From Alkalicoccus halolimnae (lineage in GTDB: Bacteria > Bacillota > Bacilli > Bacillales > Salisediminibacteriaceae), in NCBI RefSeq assembly GCF_008014775.2, contig NZ_CP144914.1:620001-684000 (forward strand): 64,000 bases of DNA, written 5' to 3'. This document shows, one piece after another, positions 49,997 to 59,575 of the stretch. The position numbers and the translations under genes are program-made. Each line of letters starts with the position of its first letter. The stretch's first letter is position 1. The notes beneath the pieces are model-generated. The model was not told the origin of the DNA. It did no database searches and saw only the letters and a list, made by a program, of their open reading frames with translations.

Positions 49997-50878
49997 TTAC
50001 CCTTTTACAGAGCCTGAAGTCATTCCTTCAACGATCCGGTTGCTCAGAATAAAGAAAGCGATCAATATCGGAAGCATGCTGATAACGAGCGTAGCACCGA
50101 TAGCGCCCCAGTCTGTTGCATACTGGCCGATGAAGTTCTGGATGCCGACCGTCAGGGTTTTAAGATTGTCTGAACTGATGAACGTATTAACGAACACAAA
50201 TTCGTTCCAGTTGTAAATCATATTGATAATCGCTGTCGTAGCGACAACCGGAGCCGTAATCGGCAGGATGATCCGGAAGAACATCCGGTGAATCGAGCAT
50301 CCGTCCACGATCGCTGCTTCTTCGAGCTCTCTCGGAATCGTGTAATAGAAGCCGAGCAGGATCATCATTGTCAGCGGCAGGTTGAAGGCGGTATACGTTA
50401 AGATGATGGAGAGATGATTGTCCATCAGCCCGATCGTCGTGAAAAAGCTGAAGAGTGGAATAAGAGTGGAATGAACAGGGATCATCAGTCCGACCATAAA
50501 CAGCCCGAGAACGACCTTGTTCAGTTTCCAGTTCATACGTGTAATCGCAAATGTGACGAGACTTGCGAGCAGCACGGTTAAGATAACAGAAACGCCCGTA
50601 ACGACAACACTGTTAAAAAAGTAAAGGCCGATATTTCCATCTACCCATACTCTTGCATAGTTGCCCCATTGAGGATCGGAAGGCAGGGCAAGAGGAGGAA
50701 GGTTGAATACTTCCTGGTTATCCTTCAGGGAGAAAAGAAGCAGCCAGATCAGCGGAAGAATTTGCGCCACAGCTACGACCCCGAGAATAATATAAAGAAT
50801 AAGACGGGAAATTCGCAGCCGGAAGGAGCCAATTTTCACTCCTTCTTCTGTTCTTGCAGCAGCAGTATTGGAACTCAT
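49997..50878 (-). CDS. Carbohydrate ABC transporter permease (MalG type)
   Basis: 293-aa inner permease with six membrane segments. The ATPase-docking EAA loop reads YTIPRELEEAAIVDGCSIHR, followed by MFFRIILPITAPV. It forms a heterodimer with the permease at 50892-51773. No ATP-binding gene is in the locus; a shared MsmX-type ATPase from elsewhere is expected, as in B. subtilis. A ribosome binding site (GGAGGG) lies just upstream of the ATG. Confidence 0.92.
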   Translation of the reverse strand: MSSNTAAARTEEGVKIGSFRLRISRLILYIILGVVAVAQILPLIWLLLFSLKDNQEVFNLPPLALPSDPQWGNYARVWVDGNIGLYFFNSVVVTGVSVILTVLLASLVTFAITRMNWKLNKVVLGLFMVGLMIPVHSTLIPLFSFFTTIGLMDNHLSIILTYTAFNLPLTMMILLGFYYTIPRELEEAAIVDGCSIHRMFFRIILPITAPVVATTAIINMIYNWNEFVFVNTFISSDNLKTLTVGIQNFIGQYATDWGAIGATLVISMLPILIAFFILSNRIVEGMTSGSVKG

Positions 50879-50891
50879 TGGAATTCCCTCC

Positions 50892-51773
50892 TTAGTATTG
50901 AACTTCGTCTTCTTTAGACGTGGTAGCTTTACGGATCAGATAAGTAACGATCAAAATCAGGACGAGAAGGAAAAAGCCGACGGCGCTTCCGTAACCGAAG
51001 TCATTTGTCCGGAACGCGAGCTTATACATATAGGAAGCCATCACTTCACTGGCTCCGTTTGGTCCTCCGTCAGTCATAACATAGATTAAATCAAAATATT
51101 TCAGGGAACCGATAACTGCAAGGACAATCGTTACTTTGATAACACCGGCGATAAGTGGAAGCTTGATTTTATAAGCGATCTGCACCGGAGTCGCACCGTC
51201 GATTTTTGCAGCTTCTTCAAGTTCTTTAGGTACATTTTTCAATGCGGCATAATAAATGATGATATAAAACCCGGCATACTGCCAGATAATCGGGATGAAT
51301 ATGGCAAACAGAACAATGCTCGTATCAGAAAGCCACAGAGGCGGATTTTCAATACCGATAGTAGTTAAAAAGCGGTTCATGACCCCATTGGTAGGATGGT
51401 AGATACGCATCCATAATTGAGCGATTGCTACGGAAGAAAGCAGCATTGGGATCAGATAGATTTTCCGGAAAAGGTCGGCCCCTTTCATGTTGCTGGATAG
51501 CACGAGAGAGACGGCCAGGTAAAGCACAAGACTTCCGACTGAGAAAAGGGCAAGCAGCAGGGAATGGTAGGCGCTGCTCCAGAACATGCCGTCCGTGATC
51601 AACGCGGCGTAATTTTCAAGGCCGACAAATGTCATGGCACCGATACCGTCCCAGTCCATTAAGCCGTAGTAGCCGGTCAGGACAATTGGTACGTAAATCA
51701 ATACAAGAATAAGCAGCAGGGCTGGGAGAGTATAGAGAGCGATGACCCGCTTGTCTGACATAATCTGATTCAT
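50892..51773 (-). CDS. Carbohydrate ABC transporter permease (MalF/UgpA type)
   Basis: 293-aa permease with six membrane segments. The EAA loop KNVPKELEEAAKIDGATPVQ is intact. It partners with the MalG-type permease 13 nt downstream. Upstream lies the binding-protein gene, separated by 80 nt that hold a stem-loop (51808-51838), which would lower permease expression relative to the binding protein. Confidence 0.92.
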   Translation of the reverse strand: MNQIMSDKRVIALYTLPALLLILVLIYVPIVLTGYYGLMDWDGIGAMTFVGLENYAALITDGMFWSSAYHSLLLALFSVGSLVLYLAVSLVLSSNMKGADLFRKIYLIPMLLSSVAIAQLWMRIYHPTNGVMNRFLTTIGIENPPLWLSDTSIVLFAIFIPIIWQYAGFYIIIYYAALKNVPKELEEAAKIDGATPVQIAYKIKLPLIAGVIKVTIVLAVIGSLKYFDLIYVMTDGGPNGASEVMASYMYKLAFRTNDFGYGSAVGFFLLVLILIVTYLIRKATTSKEDEVQY

Positions 51774-51807
51774 ATAAATACTCCTTTCGCAAAAATCTGA
51801 TAAAAAT

Positions 51808-51838
51808 GCCCCATAAATTCACGAGGAACTTATGGGGC
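51808..51838 (-). terminator. Intercistronic hairpin / attenuator after the binding-protein gene
   Basis: GCCCCATAA/TTATGGGGC stem, followed on the minus strand by ATTTTTA. It likely gives partial termination or mRNA protection so that the binding protein is made in excess. Confidence 0.7.
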
Positions 51839-51853
51839 GCGGACAGAAAAGGG

Positions 51854-53215
51854 TTATTCGTCTTCCTGAAGGGCTTCCTCATGTGTTTCTGCAAATTCTT
51901 CCGGAGTCACTTCTTCTCCAAACAGCGACTGAATCATGTTCAAGTGTGTTTCAGCAACACTGGAGCTCATCTGTACGTCAGCGAAAAGAGTAATGTTGGA
52001 AGCGTTGTTCAGGTCATCAAGCACGTCGATGAACAAGTCAGGCAGGTCTACTTCCTCTGTGTTTACCTGCGTGCCCGGGATAACTCCCGCATCTTCTACA
52101 GAGCGCTTGCCCCATTCTTCTGTAAAGTGTTTAACGAACGCTTTGGATTCTTCCTTAACGTCGGAATCTTCTGAAACGAACAGTCCAACTCCAGGTCCTC
52201 CGACCCAGCTGTCGATGTCGCCGTCTCCGCCTTCGACTTCAGGGAATTTGAAGAAATCGATGCTGTCACGGAATTCCTGTGGAATCTCTTCGTTTGTTGT
52301 GTAGTTAGGAAGGTCCCATGAACCGATCAAGTACATAGCGGCATTACCGTTCATGAATTCCGATTTTGCTTCCTGGTCGGAAAGACCATTAAATCCGGAA
52401 ACAAACGCGTTATGATCAACCATTTCCTGAATGTTGGCTGCAGCATCGACAAGGCGCTCATCCTCAAAAGAGCCGCTTCGGTCAATCGCTGAATTCAGAG
52501 CATCCGGACCACCGATGCGGTCTGCAAGATACATATACCAGAGCGAACCGGTCCAACGGTCGCGGTTTCCGAGAGCGATAGGAGTAACTCCGTTCTCATC
52601 AAGCGTGTCGATGACTTCCAGAAGCTCGTCGTATGTTTCAGGAACCTCGACGCCGTTTTCTTCAAAAATAGCTGTGTTATAGAAAACAGGTGCAATGTTT
52701 AACTCCAGCGGCAGAGCATAAGTCTGATCTTCTACGGAATAAGCATCAAGTGTACCCGCAACGAAGTCATCGCGCATGCCGTCTTCGAGCACGTCATCAA
52801 GCGGGGTGAAAAGTTCTCCATTTACGTAAGGCTCAAGAAAGCCGGCCGGCCATGTCATCCCTACATCAGGAAGCTGATTGGAAGAAGAGACGACCTGGAG
52901 CTTGTTTTTATACTGCTCGTTTTCGAGAACTTCGAGTTCCACCGTTACGTGAGGATGCATTTCTTCAAAATCTGTGATGATGTCCTCCACAATCCGGTGG
53001 TGGTCCGGGGAACTGCCTTCCGGCCAGAGGTGCATGAAATCGATTGTCACATCTTCCTGTTCTGCTTCGGCATTGCTGCCTTCTGTATTTTCGTTACCTG
53101 AGTTACCTGAGTTACCTGCGCTTGCTTCTTCACCGTCATTGCTGCCGCATGCGGCAAGGGTGAAAAGAGCTGCTGTCGAGAGCGTCACAAAAGGGATAAA
53201 GGCCTTCTTTTTCAT
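51854..53215 (-). CDS. Extracellular solute-binding lipoprotein (family 1, sugar)
   Basis: 453-aa lipoprotein. The signal peptide MKKKAFIPFVTLSTAALF ends in the lipobox LAAC (Cys at about 23), then an Asn/Glu/Gly-rich linker with two GNSGN repeats. The body is a typical family 1 sugar-binding protein (MTWPAGFLEPYVNGELFTPL; NGNAAMYLIGSWDLPNY). Strongly acidic. It should capture xylo-oligosaccharides outside the cell and pass them to the two permeases. AGGAGG lies 8-9 nt before the ATG. A promoter and cre-like site lie upstream (53250-53278). Confidence 0.92.
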   Translation of the reverse strand: MKKKAFIPFVTLSTAALFTLAACGSNDGEEASAGNSGNSGNENTEGSNAEAEQEDVTIDFMHLWPEGSSPDHHRIVEDIITDFEEMHPHVTVELEVLENEQYKNKLQVVSSSNQLPDVGMTWPAGFLEPYVNGELFTPLDDVLEDGMRDDFVAGTLDAYSVEDQTYALPLELNIAPVFYNTAIFEENGVEVPETYDELLEVIDTLDENGVTPIALGNRDRWTGSLWYMYLADRIGGPDALNSAIDRSGSFEDERLVDAAANIQEMVDHNAFVSGFNGLSDQEAKSEFMNGNAAMYLIGSWDLPNYTTNEEIPQEFRDSIDFFKFPEVEGGDGDIDSWVGGPGVGLFVSEDSDVKEESKAFVKHFTEEWGKRSVEDAGVIPGTQVNTEEVDLPDLFIDVLDDLNNASNITLFADVQMSSSVAETHLNMIQSLFGEEVTPEEFAETHEEALQEDE

Positions 53216-53249
53216 TCAGTAATTCCTCCTTGGAATGTAGTGTAACGTC

Positions 53250-53278
53250 AGTATAGCAGTGATGTAAGCGCTTCATAA
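53250..53278 (-). promoter_or_regulatory. Promoter and cre-like site of the importer operon
   Basis: On the minus strand TTATGA, 17-nt spacer, TATACT. Between them lies ATGTAAGCGCTTCAT (53262-53276), which fits the CcpA consensus WTGNAANCGNWNNCW at all fixed positions but one. Catabolite repression by CcpA is expected. Confidence 0.6.
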
Positions 53279-53342
53279 GGTAACGGTGATTAGGGAAAGT
53301 ACCACTTTCATTAGGTCATTAAACTAAGATTTTAGGCGGACT

Positions 53343-54107
53343 TTACTCCTCAAGCTTTTCTTTCCGGTATTTGCTCGGTGTTATATTTTCGTACTCTTTA
53401 AATATCTGGATAAAATATTTGGCTGTCTGATAACCGACCTCTTCTCCAATTTCGGCAACCGGCTGATCGGTCGTAAGCAGCAGCCTTTTAGCCTGCTGCA
53501 GTCTTTTTCTCGTCACAAATTCACTGAAGGTAATCCCGATATGATCTTTAAACAGCACACTGAAATAACTGGGGTTCAAATGAACTTCTGCTGCGATATC
53601 CTTTAAGCTGAATTTTTCCCCGAGGCGCTGATCAATTAAGGAAGCAGCTGTCTGCAGGGATTCGGGGAGGTTTCTAATATTTTCCAAATAGGGATCTGCG
53701 GCCGCATCTGTCTGCTTATCGGGGTGAAGAGTTTCGACTGTTTTGAAGGCTGCCTCGACCGCTTCGAGGAAAGCTTCTTTGCTGACAGGCTTTAAAAGGT
53801 AGTTGACGACGCCCATTTTCAGTGCCTGCTGGGCGTATTCGAATTCCGAATACGCCGAAATAACAAGGAAGACAGGCTGAACGCTCAGTTTTTTCGTCTT
53901 TTCAATTAATTCGAGGCCGGTCATCTCCGGCATGCGGATATCAGTGATCAGCAGATCGATGGAAACTTCCTCCAGTAAGTGAAGCGCCTCTTTTCCCGAG
54001 GAAGCAGTTGAGATAACAAGGTTTTCATCCCACGCTTCAAGCCGCCTTTTTAAACCCTGTCTGGAGCGGGGTTCATCATCCACTATTAAGACGTGACGTT
54101 TTTGCAT
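53343..54107 (-). CDS. YesN-type response regulator (REC + AraC HTH)
   Basis: 254-aa regulator. The receiver domain has the acidic pocket VLIVDDEPRSR (residues 6-16) and phospho-Asp in LLITDIRMPEM near residue 56, with Lys in YLLKPVSKE near 106. The C-terminal AraC-type double HTH (about 150-250) has KDIAAEVHLNPSYFSVLFK and the closing GYQTAKYFIQIFKEYENITP. It would activate the importer operon that starts 128 nt downstream. ATG at 54107 has AGGAG 9 nt before it and overlaps the kinase gene by 32 nt. Confidence 0.9.
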   Translation of the reverse strand: MQKRHVLIVDDEPRSRQGLKRRLEAWDENLVISTASSGKEALHLLEEVSIDLLITDIRMPEMTGLELIEKTKKLSVQPVFLVISAYSEFEYAQQALKMGVVNYLLKPVSKEAFLEAVEAAFKTVETLHPDKQTDAAADPYLENIRNLPESLQTAASLIDQRLGEKFSLKDIAAEVHLNPSYFSVLFKDHIGITFSEFVTRKRLQQAKRLLLTTDQPVAEIGEEVGYQTAKYFIQIFKEYENITPSKYRKEKLEE

Positions 54108-55857
54108 CTGCATCTGCTCCTCTCTTTGGAATGATAAAAGTAACGTTTGTTCCTTCACCGGGCCGGCTGTCAATATAAAGTCCACTGTGAGAATTATTCG
54201 GATAGGCAAGCTCGAGCCGCTGGTAAATGTTTCGCATGGCAAGACCTGTCCCTTTTGATTCCACAGCGGCCTGGGTGTGCATCGAGGAGCGGACTTTCTG
54301 GAGCGTTTCTTTTTCCATGCCCCGTCCGTTGTCTCTCACGCAGATTTCTATATATCCCGTTAAGTCCGCTTCTTTTATTGTAACCGTAATTTTACCCTGT
54401 TTCGTTGATTCTCCAATCCCGTGGATGAGCGCATTTTCGATAACGGGCTGGATCAAAAGCTTAGGAAGCGTATAAAAAGAAAGCTGTTCATCCATGGAAA
54501 TCTCCCAGTACAGACGATCGCCAAAACGAAGCTTCATAATATGCATATACCTCTCGACCTGCTGCAGTTCTTCACAGAGCGTGACCCAGTCTTCATCATC
54601 CACATCGGAAATCGTATAGCGGAACAAATTGGAGAGGGAAATGATCATATCGGCCATATCCTCATCTTTTTCTTCCAGCGTCCAGTATACGGCTTCGAGC
54701 GTATTAAAGAGAAAATGGGGGTTTATCTGTGCTTGAAGCGCTTTCAGTTCGGCCCGCGTCTTTAAGAGCTCTTCTTCGTAGACAGCTTTTATTAAATGGT
54801 TCGTCGTTTCAACCATTTTGTTGTAGGTGTCATTTAACTCCGTGATTTCTGTCGTTGAAGATATACGCTGGCTTTTCTTCAGCGCTCCGAGCGTTCCGAA
54901 GCGCATCGCATGCGTCAGCTGGCGGATCGGTTTGGAAATATAGCTGGAGACGATCCACGAGGCAGCTACAAAAATAATCAGCCCGACGAGGCCGGCTGCG
55001 AGGATCGCAGTGCCAATTCCGGTAATGCCCTGGAGCAGGCTGTTAACCGGGGTGAAAATAACGAGTGTCCAGCCGGTATGATCTGAGGTCGTTTCCACAC
55101 GCACATGCTCTTCTCCATCAATTTCCACCGATTCCCTGTCAGAAAAGACAAGGGATTCATCGACACTTTCCGAGAGAGTCCCGGCTACCTGCCGGCTATT
55201 CTGATCAAGAATAACGGCCTGGTCCAGCTGTATGTCGAGGGTGTCGGATACGCTGGAAAGGTTAAAATAGTTTTCATGAACTTTCGTGACGAGATACCCC
55301 CCGGCACGGAAATCTTCTTCTATCAGGTTAATCTGGTTGATCGTCAAAAAAGATCCGTCATCGAGAGGATCCTCTCCAGCCCAGATCATCCGTCCGTCTG
55401 CCTCCTGTGCACTATCAATCCATTCGGGAGGGACGCGGGCAAACAAAGGCAGTTCGCTTAAGGGAAAGAGGCGCCGGTCATCGGTGAAGTATAATTCGAA
55501 AGACGTGAGGCCCGTCACATAGGCCTGGTATCCGTTGATGACTTCATTCATGGACTGCCGGGCCGCAAATCCTGCTTCGCCCCCTGTTTCTTCCTGAATA
55601 AGCAGACTCTGCACAGAGGGATTGGTTGCGATCTGGCTCGTGATCATCTCAATTGTTTCATACTGGGAATCAATCCGGCCAAGGCTCTGCAGGGCAGTCT
55701 GTTCAATTTGTGTCTGCGCATTATCTTTAATAATTTCTGTAACAAGGTTGAACGTTAAAGCCCCGACAACAAGAAGGACGATAACCATAACGGCTGCGAA
55801 AATCGATAATATTTGCGTCCGCAGCGTATTCCATCTGCGAACGGCACGCTTTTTCAA
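54076..55857 (-). CDS. YesM-type sensor histidine kinase
   Basis: 593-aa kinase. Two membrane segments (about residues 15-40 and 285-310) flank an extracellular sensor domain of about 240 residues, probably Cache-like. A HAMP region follows (SYISKPIRQLTHAMRFGTLG). The His_kinase domain has the phospho-His in LQAQINPHFLFNTLEAVYW, and the HATPase domain has VIENALIHGIGE and DNGRGM. It probably senses the sugar-loaded binding protein or extracellular oligosaccharides. Start TTG at 55857 has GGGAGG 7 nt before it; the longer ORF to 55905 runs through that site. Confidence 0.9.
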   Translation of the reverse strand: MKKRAVRRWNTLRTQILSIFAAVMVIVLLVVGALTFNLVTEIIKDNAQTQIEQTALQSLGRIDSQYETIEMITSQIATNPSVQSLLIQEETGGEAGFAARQSMNEVINGYQAYVTGLTSFELYFTDDRRLFPLSELPLFARVPPEWIDSAQEADGRMIWAGEDPLDDGSFLTINQINLIEEDFRAGGYLVTKVHENYFNLSSVSDTLDIQLDQAVILDQNSRQVAGTLSESVDESLVFSDRESVEIDGEEHVRVETTSDHTGWTLVIFTPVNSLLQGITGIGTAILAAGLVGLIIFVAASWIVSSYISKPIRQLTHAMRFGTLGALKKSQRISSTTEITELNDTYNKMVETTNHLIKAVYEEELLKTRAELKALQAQINPHFLFNTLEAVYWTLEEKDEDMADMIISLSNLFRYTISDVDDEDWVTLCEELQQVERYMHIMKLRFGDRLYWEISMDEQLSFYTLPKLLIQPVIENALIHGIGESTKQGKITVTIKEADLTGYIEICVRDNGRGMEKETLQKVRSSMHTQAAVESKGTGLAMRNIYQRLELAYPNNSHSGLYIDSRPGEGTNVTFIIPKRGADADAKTSRLNSG

Positions 55858-55949
55858 GTGAAAACCTCCCTCGATAATTATTTCAGGCTGGTATGGGAAT
55901 GACAAGGAAGCTCAACGGCCAGCGTTGGCTATTTGAAAAAAGCGGCTTT

Positions 55950-57107
55950 CTACCCGAAGTAGTGAAACTGCTTTTCGAGAAAATGTTCGATACTGAAGGC
56001 GGCAAGTCCCTGGACGGAAGCATACTGATAGTTTTCATTAAAAACGATCTCTGTCTCTGCAATCAGAGCCGGCAGCGTCCGTTCTGTTACCGCCTGCTGA
56101 ATCTCTGTTTCTATTAACTCTTTCGCCTGTACGAGGCGGTTGCCGACAACGACTTTTTCGGGATTGAACGTATGGATGATATTTGTGAGACCAATGCCGA
56201 GATAATAGCCGATTTTTTCAAACGTGGCCCGGACTTTTTCATCTGTTTCCGCTCTTTCAATCAGAGGTTCAATCTCACGGGGCGTGCCGTTTTGCTTAAA
56301 GGAAGAAAGAAGAGCCATTTCTGAAGCGTACATTTCCCAGCATCCATAATTTCCGCAGCGGCACTTCAGGCCTCCGTCGACAATTGTCGTATGCCCGACT
56401 TCACCGGTAAAGCCGCTGGCTCCGCGGATCAGTTTTCCGTCGAGAACGACACCGGCACCAATCCCCATGCCTGCACTAATATAAACGAAGGACTCGCTGT
56501 TTTTAGCTGCTCCATACGTTTTTTCTCCATAAGCCCCGGCATTTGCTTCGTTTTCGACGATGATTGAAGTGTCGTAATGATCACTGAAAATTTCCTTTAA
56601 GTTGGACTGATGCCAGTCCAGGTTCGGGGTGCTGAGAATGATTCCGTCTTTTGTTACAAGTCCGGGGACACCGAATCCAATACCGATAAGGCCGAAAGGG
56701 GAGGGGCTCATGTTATTAATACATGTATCAATCATTGATTTTACTTCCATGACAGTCCGGGTAAAATCATTCGTATCAAAAAAACGGTGGATTTCAAAGA
56801 TCACCATACCGCGGAGGTCGGACATCGTCGTAAAGATATAATTGACGCCTATATCACAGCTGATGGCAAAACCTGCTCTCTCGTTGAACTGCAGCATAAG
56901 CGGACGTCTGCCGCCGCTGGATTTTCCGAGGCCGGTCTGATAGCAGTATTCTTCAGTAATCAATTCTTCCACTAAGGAAGAGACAGTTGCTTTTGTTAAA
57001 CCGAGTGTCTGGGCAAGGGTTGCGCGTGAAATAGGTTCATGGGTCCGGATGGCATCTAATACGATTGCTTTGTTTGCCAGTTTAACGGCCTGCTGGTAGT
57101 TTGCCAT
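55950..57107 (-). CDS. xylR: Xylose repressor XylR (ROK family)
   Basis: 385-aa ROK repressor. The N-terminal winged HTH has RATLAQTLGLTKATVSSLVE near residue 30. The ROK domain has the nucleotide-like loop FAISCDIGVNYIFT, VENEANAGAYGEKTYG, and the zinc-binding CRCGNYGCWEMYAS motif. Xylose or xylulose relieves binding to operators of xyl genes. An xyl-type operator lies at the xylA promoter, 750 nt away in divergent orientation. ATG at 57107 follows AGGAGA by 6 nt. The YesM-type kinase gene follows on the same strand after 92 nt. Confidence 0.9.
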   Translation of the reverse strand: MANYQQAVKLANKAIVLDAIRTHEPISRATLAQTLGLTKATVSSLVEELITEEYCYQTGLGKSSGGRRPLMLQFNERAGFAISCDIGVNYIFTTMSDLRGMVIFEIHRFFDTNDFTRTVMEVKSMIDTCINNMSPSPFGLIGIGFGVPGLVTKDGIILSTPNLDWHQSNLKEIFSDHYDTSIIVENEANAGAYGEKTYGAAKNSESFVYISAGMGIGAGVVLDGKLIRGASGFTGEVGHTTIVDGGLKCRCGNYGCWEMYASEMALLSSFKQNGTPREIEPLIERAETDEKVRATFEKIGYYLGIGLTNIIHTFNPEKVVVGNRLVQAKELIETEIQQAVTERTLPALIAETEIVFNENYQYASVQGLAAFSIEHFLEKQFHYFG

Positions 57108-57169
57108 GTTTTCTCTCCTAACATTGTTTATTCGTTCTGTTTGAATCAAATTTCATAATAGAAGTCCGT

Positions 57170-57307
57170 CGTGTAAAACCAAATAAGGCAGATGACCTCG
57201 GCTGTAGATGGACGATTTCCTGCTCGTCTTCAACTAATTCTGCCGGTCTGTTGTGGATGTATCTAGAAAACTCCGCTTCGGCTCTGCCAAGGAATGGAAC
57301 TTCCCTT
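57170..57307 (+). repeat. Degenerate repeat fragment
   Basis: Contains GCTCGTCTTCAACTAATTC (57220 region), a block shared with 36455-36561, and CTCCGCTTCGGCTCTGCC. Outer ends are not recognisable. Confidence 0.4.
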
Positions 57308-57535
57308 CTATACATGTTGAATCAATGATGTTCAAGAAGGGGCTTCTTTATTAGAAGACGGGTTCTGCTCTGTCTTTTTACCGTAAGCTGGAGGGAACAT
57401 GGGGCGACTCCAGGGCGATGAAGGACGAGCCGAAGATCATAGACCGCAGGCAGGGAGGAAGGGGTCAGCTGAGGCCGGCCGGCCCGCCCGGAAAGCGTCC
57501 GTTTATCGCTTATCTTCATTATTTTCAAGGTAGCC
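57308..57535 (-). repeat. Non-coding repeat, reverse orientation
   Basis: On the minus strand it begins GGCTACCTTGAAAATAAT, then GGACGCTTTCCGGGCGGGCC, GGCCTCAGCTGACCCCTTCC, GATCTTCGGCTCGTCC, GGAGTCGCCCCATGTTCCC, and ends near ATTCAACATGTATA, the same terminus as at 10719. It lies between xylR and xylA. Confidence 0.68.
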
Positions 57536-57745
57536 ATTCAATAAAAACTGCAGCAAGCGAAGAAAAGAAGCGTCAGGCGCTCTTTATAACAACACTGGAC
57601 TTTAAAAGAGCATAATAAGAAGAAACTTTGTTCAAGGAAGACTACTTGTTTTTTCCTGTTATCGTTAAAAAAGAGTTGGATACCCGATTAGAATAGAAAT
57701 GAAGTTTTTTGAGAGAACAAAGTTTAACTTCAAGAGCAATCCAGT

Positions 57746-57764
57746 GAAACGATATATGTTTCAA
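57746..57764. promoter_or_regulatory. Perfect dyad TGAAAC-N7-GTTTCA upstream of xylA
   Basis: Inverted repeat with 6-bp arms and an AT-rich 7-nt centre, about 100 nt upstream of the xyl operator. Not a cre site (spacing and centre differ). It may bind an unidentified regulator of xylA. Confidence 0.35.
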
Positions 57765-57853
57765 CGGGTTATTGAATTTTGCAGTATTGTTTTATTTTAA
57801 CGCAGAAGAGAAAGTGCTGCCTTAAATACGATAAAAAAAAGATTTTTAAATCA

Positions 57854-57895
57854 TTAGTTAATTCAATGGACAAACTAAGTTTACCCTGCTACAAT
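57854..57895 (+). promoter_or_regulatory. xylA promoter with XylR operator
   Basis: A 25-bp operator at 57854-57878 has left arm TTAGTTAAT and right arm ACAAACTAA. Bacillus xyl operators have TTAGTTTGT and ACAAACTAA with the same length. The promoter TGGACA (57867-57872), 17-nt spacer, TACAAT (57890-57895) has its -35 inside the operator, so XylR binding would block RNA polymerase. Confidence 0.75.
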
Positions 57896-57938
57896 ACATT
57901 TATCAACTGCAAATTAAATTATATGGAGGCGTTAACGT

Positions 57939-59276
57939 ATGGCTGAAACAACAACATCTTACTTTAAACAGGTTCCCGAGATTCAGTACGAAGGAGCGGC
58001 TTCTACTAATCCGTACGCATTTAAGTATTATAACCCGCAGGAAAAAGTCGGCGGAAAATCAATGCAGGAGCAGCTCCGTTTTTCTGTTGCTTACTGGCAT
58101 ACGCTTACACAGGACGCGTCTGATCCATTCGGCGCAGGGACAGCGGAACGTCCGTGGGACCACCTGGAGGGTATGGACAAGGCGAAAGCAAGGGTAGAGG
58201 CAGCTTTTGAATTTATCGATAAGGTACAGGCACCTTTCTTTTGTTTTCATGATATCGATATTGCACCGGAAGGAAATACGCTGAAAGAAACAAATCAGAA
58301 TCTTGATACTATCGTTTCAATGATAAAAGAGTACATGAAAACTTCGGATACAAAACTGCTTTGGAACACAGCGAACATGTTTACCCACCCTCGCTTTGTA
58401 CACGGCGCAGCCACTTCCAGCAACGCAGATGTATACGCTTACGCGGCTGCTAAAGTTAAAAAGGGACTTGAAACAGGAAAAGAACTCGGCGCAGAAAACT
58501 ATGTATTCTGGGGCGGACGTGAAGGCTACGAAACGCTGCTGAATACTGATATGAAGAGGGAATTCGATAATCTCGGCCGCTTCTACCATATGGCCGTGGA
58601 TTACGCCAAAGAAATCGATTTTGATCCACAGTTTTTAATTGAGCCGAAACCGAAAGAGCCGACGACCCACCAGTATGATTTTGATGTGGCTACTGCAACC
58701 TCTTTCCTTTATCAGTACGGGCTGCAGGATCATTTCAAATTTAACATTGAAGCCAACCACGCAACGCTTGCCGGTCATACGTTCGAGCATGAACTGCGTA
58801 CGGCAAGAATCAGCGGCATGCTCGGTTCGGTGGATGCGAATCAGGGCGATCCGCTTCTCGGATGGGACACGGATGAATTCCCGACGGATCTTTATTCGAC
58901 AACCCTTGCGATGTACGAAATTCTTAAAAACGGCGGCCTCGGACGCGGCGGCTTAAACTTTGACGCAAAAATCCGCCGTGGATCGTTCAAGCCCGAAGAC
59001 CTGTTTCATTCACACATTGCAGGAATGGACAGCTTTGCGATCGGCCTGAAAGTAGCTAATAAAATGATTGAAGATAAGTTCTTTGAGAATATTGTAGATG
59101 AGCGGTACTCTACTTTTAAGAGCGGCATCGGCGAGAAAATCACTCAGGGAACAACAAATTTTCATGAGCTTGAAAAGCATGCGCTGACGCTCGGCCATAT
59201 CGACCAGGCTTCCGGTCAGCTGGAGAAAATTAAAGCAGGAATCAACCAGTATCTGCTTCGCGTGAACGAGCTGTAA
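57939..59276 (+). CDS. xylA: Xylose isomerase
   Basis: 445-aa cytoplasmic enzyme converting D-xylose to D-xylulose, with two divalent metal ions. Signatures: [12 protein letters not shown] (catalytic His near residue 104), [40 protein letters not shown] near residue 190, and [17 protein letters not shown] with metal ligands. It belongs to the longer class II type with an N-terminal extension, as in other Bacillaceae. GGAGG precedes the ATG. Controlled by XylR through the operator at 57854-57878. Confidence 0.96.
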   Translation: MAETTTSYFKQVPEIQYEGAASTNPYAFKYYNPQEKVGGKSMQEQLRFSVAYWHTLTQDASDPFGAGTAERPWDHLEGMDKAKARVEAAFEFIDKVQAPFFCFHDIDIAPEGNTLKETNQNLDTIVSMIKEYMKTSDTKLLWNTANMFTHPRFVHGAATSSNADVYAYAAAKVKKGLETGKELGAENYVFWGGREGYETLLNTDMKREFDNLGRFYHMAVDYAKEIDFDPQFLIEPKPKEPTTHQYDFDVATATSFLYQYGLQDHFKFNIEANHATLAGHTFEHELRTARISGMLGSVDANQGDPLLGWDTDEFPTDLYSTTLAMYEILKNGGLGRGGLNFDAKIRRGSFKPEDLFHSHIAGMDSFAIGLKVANKMIEDKFFENIVDERYSTFKSGIGEKITQGTTNFHELEKHALTLGHIDQASGQLEKIKAGINQYLLRVNEL

Positions 59277-59284
59277 TAAATCAA

Positions 59285-59320
59285 AGGGGGCTTTCCAGCA
59301 GGAAGCCCTCTGTTCTTTTA
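59285..59320 (+). terminator. Weak terminator after xylA
   Basis: AGGGGGCTTTC/GAAGCCCTCT stem with a CAGCAG loop and an interrupted T tract (TGTTCTTTTA). Confidence 0.55.
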
Positions 59321-59379
59321 TATTCAACAGATCAAATTCATAGCATTGTATGTTTTTTAATTTTCGATTCGATAAAGGG

Positions 59380-59575
59380 GAGCCTTCGTTTTCAAAGGGA
59401 TGCTTCTATTCACAAGCCAGTGGTTAGCGTATTTAGAGGATAATTTCCACCACAGGCGGACCCTTTTCGCGGGACTGGCCTGCTAACTGATTCTTCCTCA
59501 GCTGTGCTTCGTTAGAATGGATTTTCAGACTGCACTTAATCCCACTGGAGCCGCCGCCTTTTGTTTCGTATAAGC
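59380..59575 (+). repeat. Non-coding repeat between xylA and xylB
   Basis: Core variant: GGCGGACCCTTTTCGCGGG, CTTCCTCAGCTGTGC, AGAATGGATTTTCAGACTGC, TTAATCCCACTGGAGCCGCC. It separates the two genes of an otherwise contiguous xylose operon and ends at the cre site before xylB. Confidence 0.6.

Noticed and set aside
57927..57945. cre-like sequence around the xylA ribosome binding site
   Set aside because: Two fixed positions of the consensus fail and the resemblance comes from the GGAGG site.
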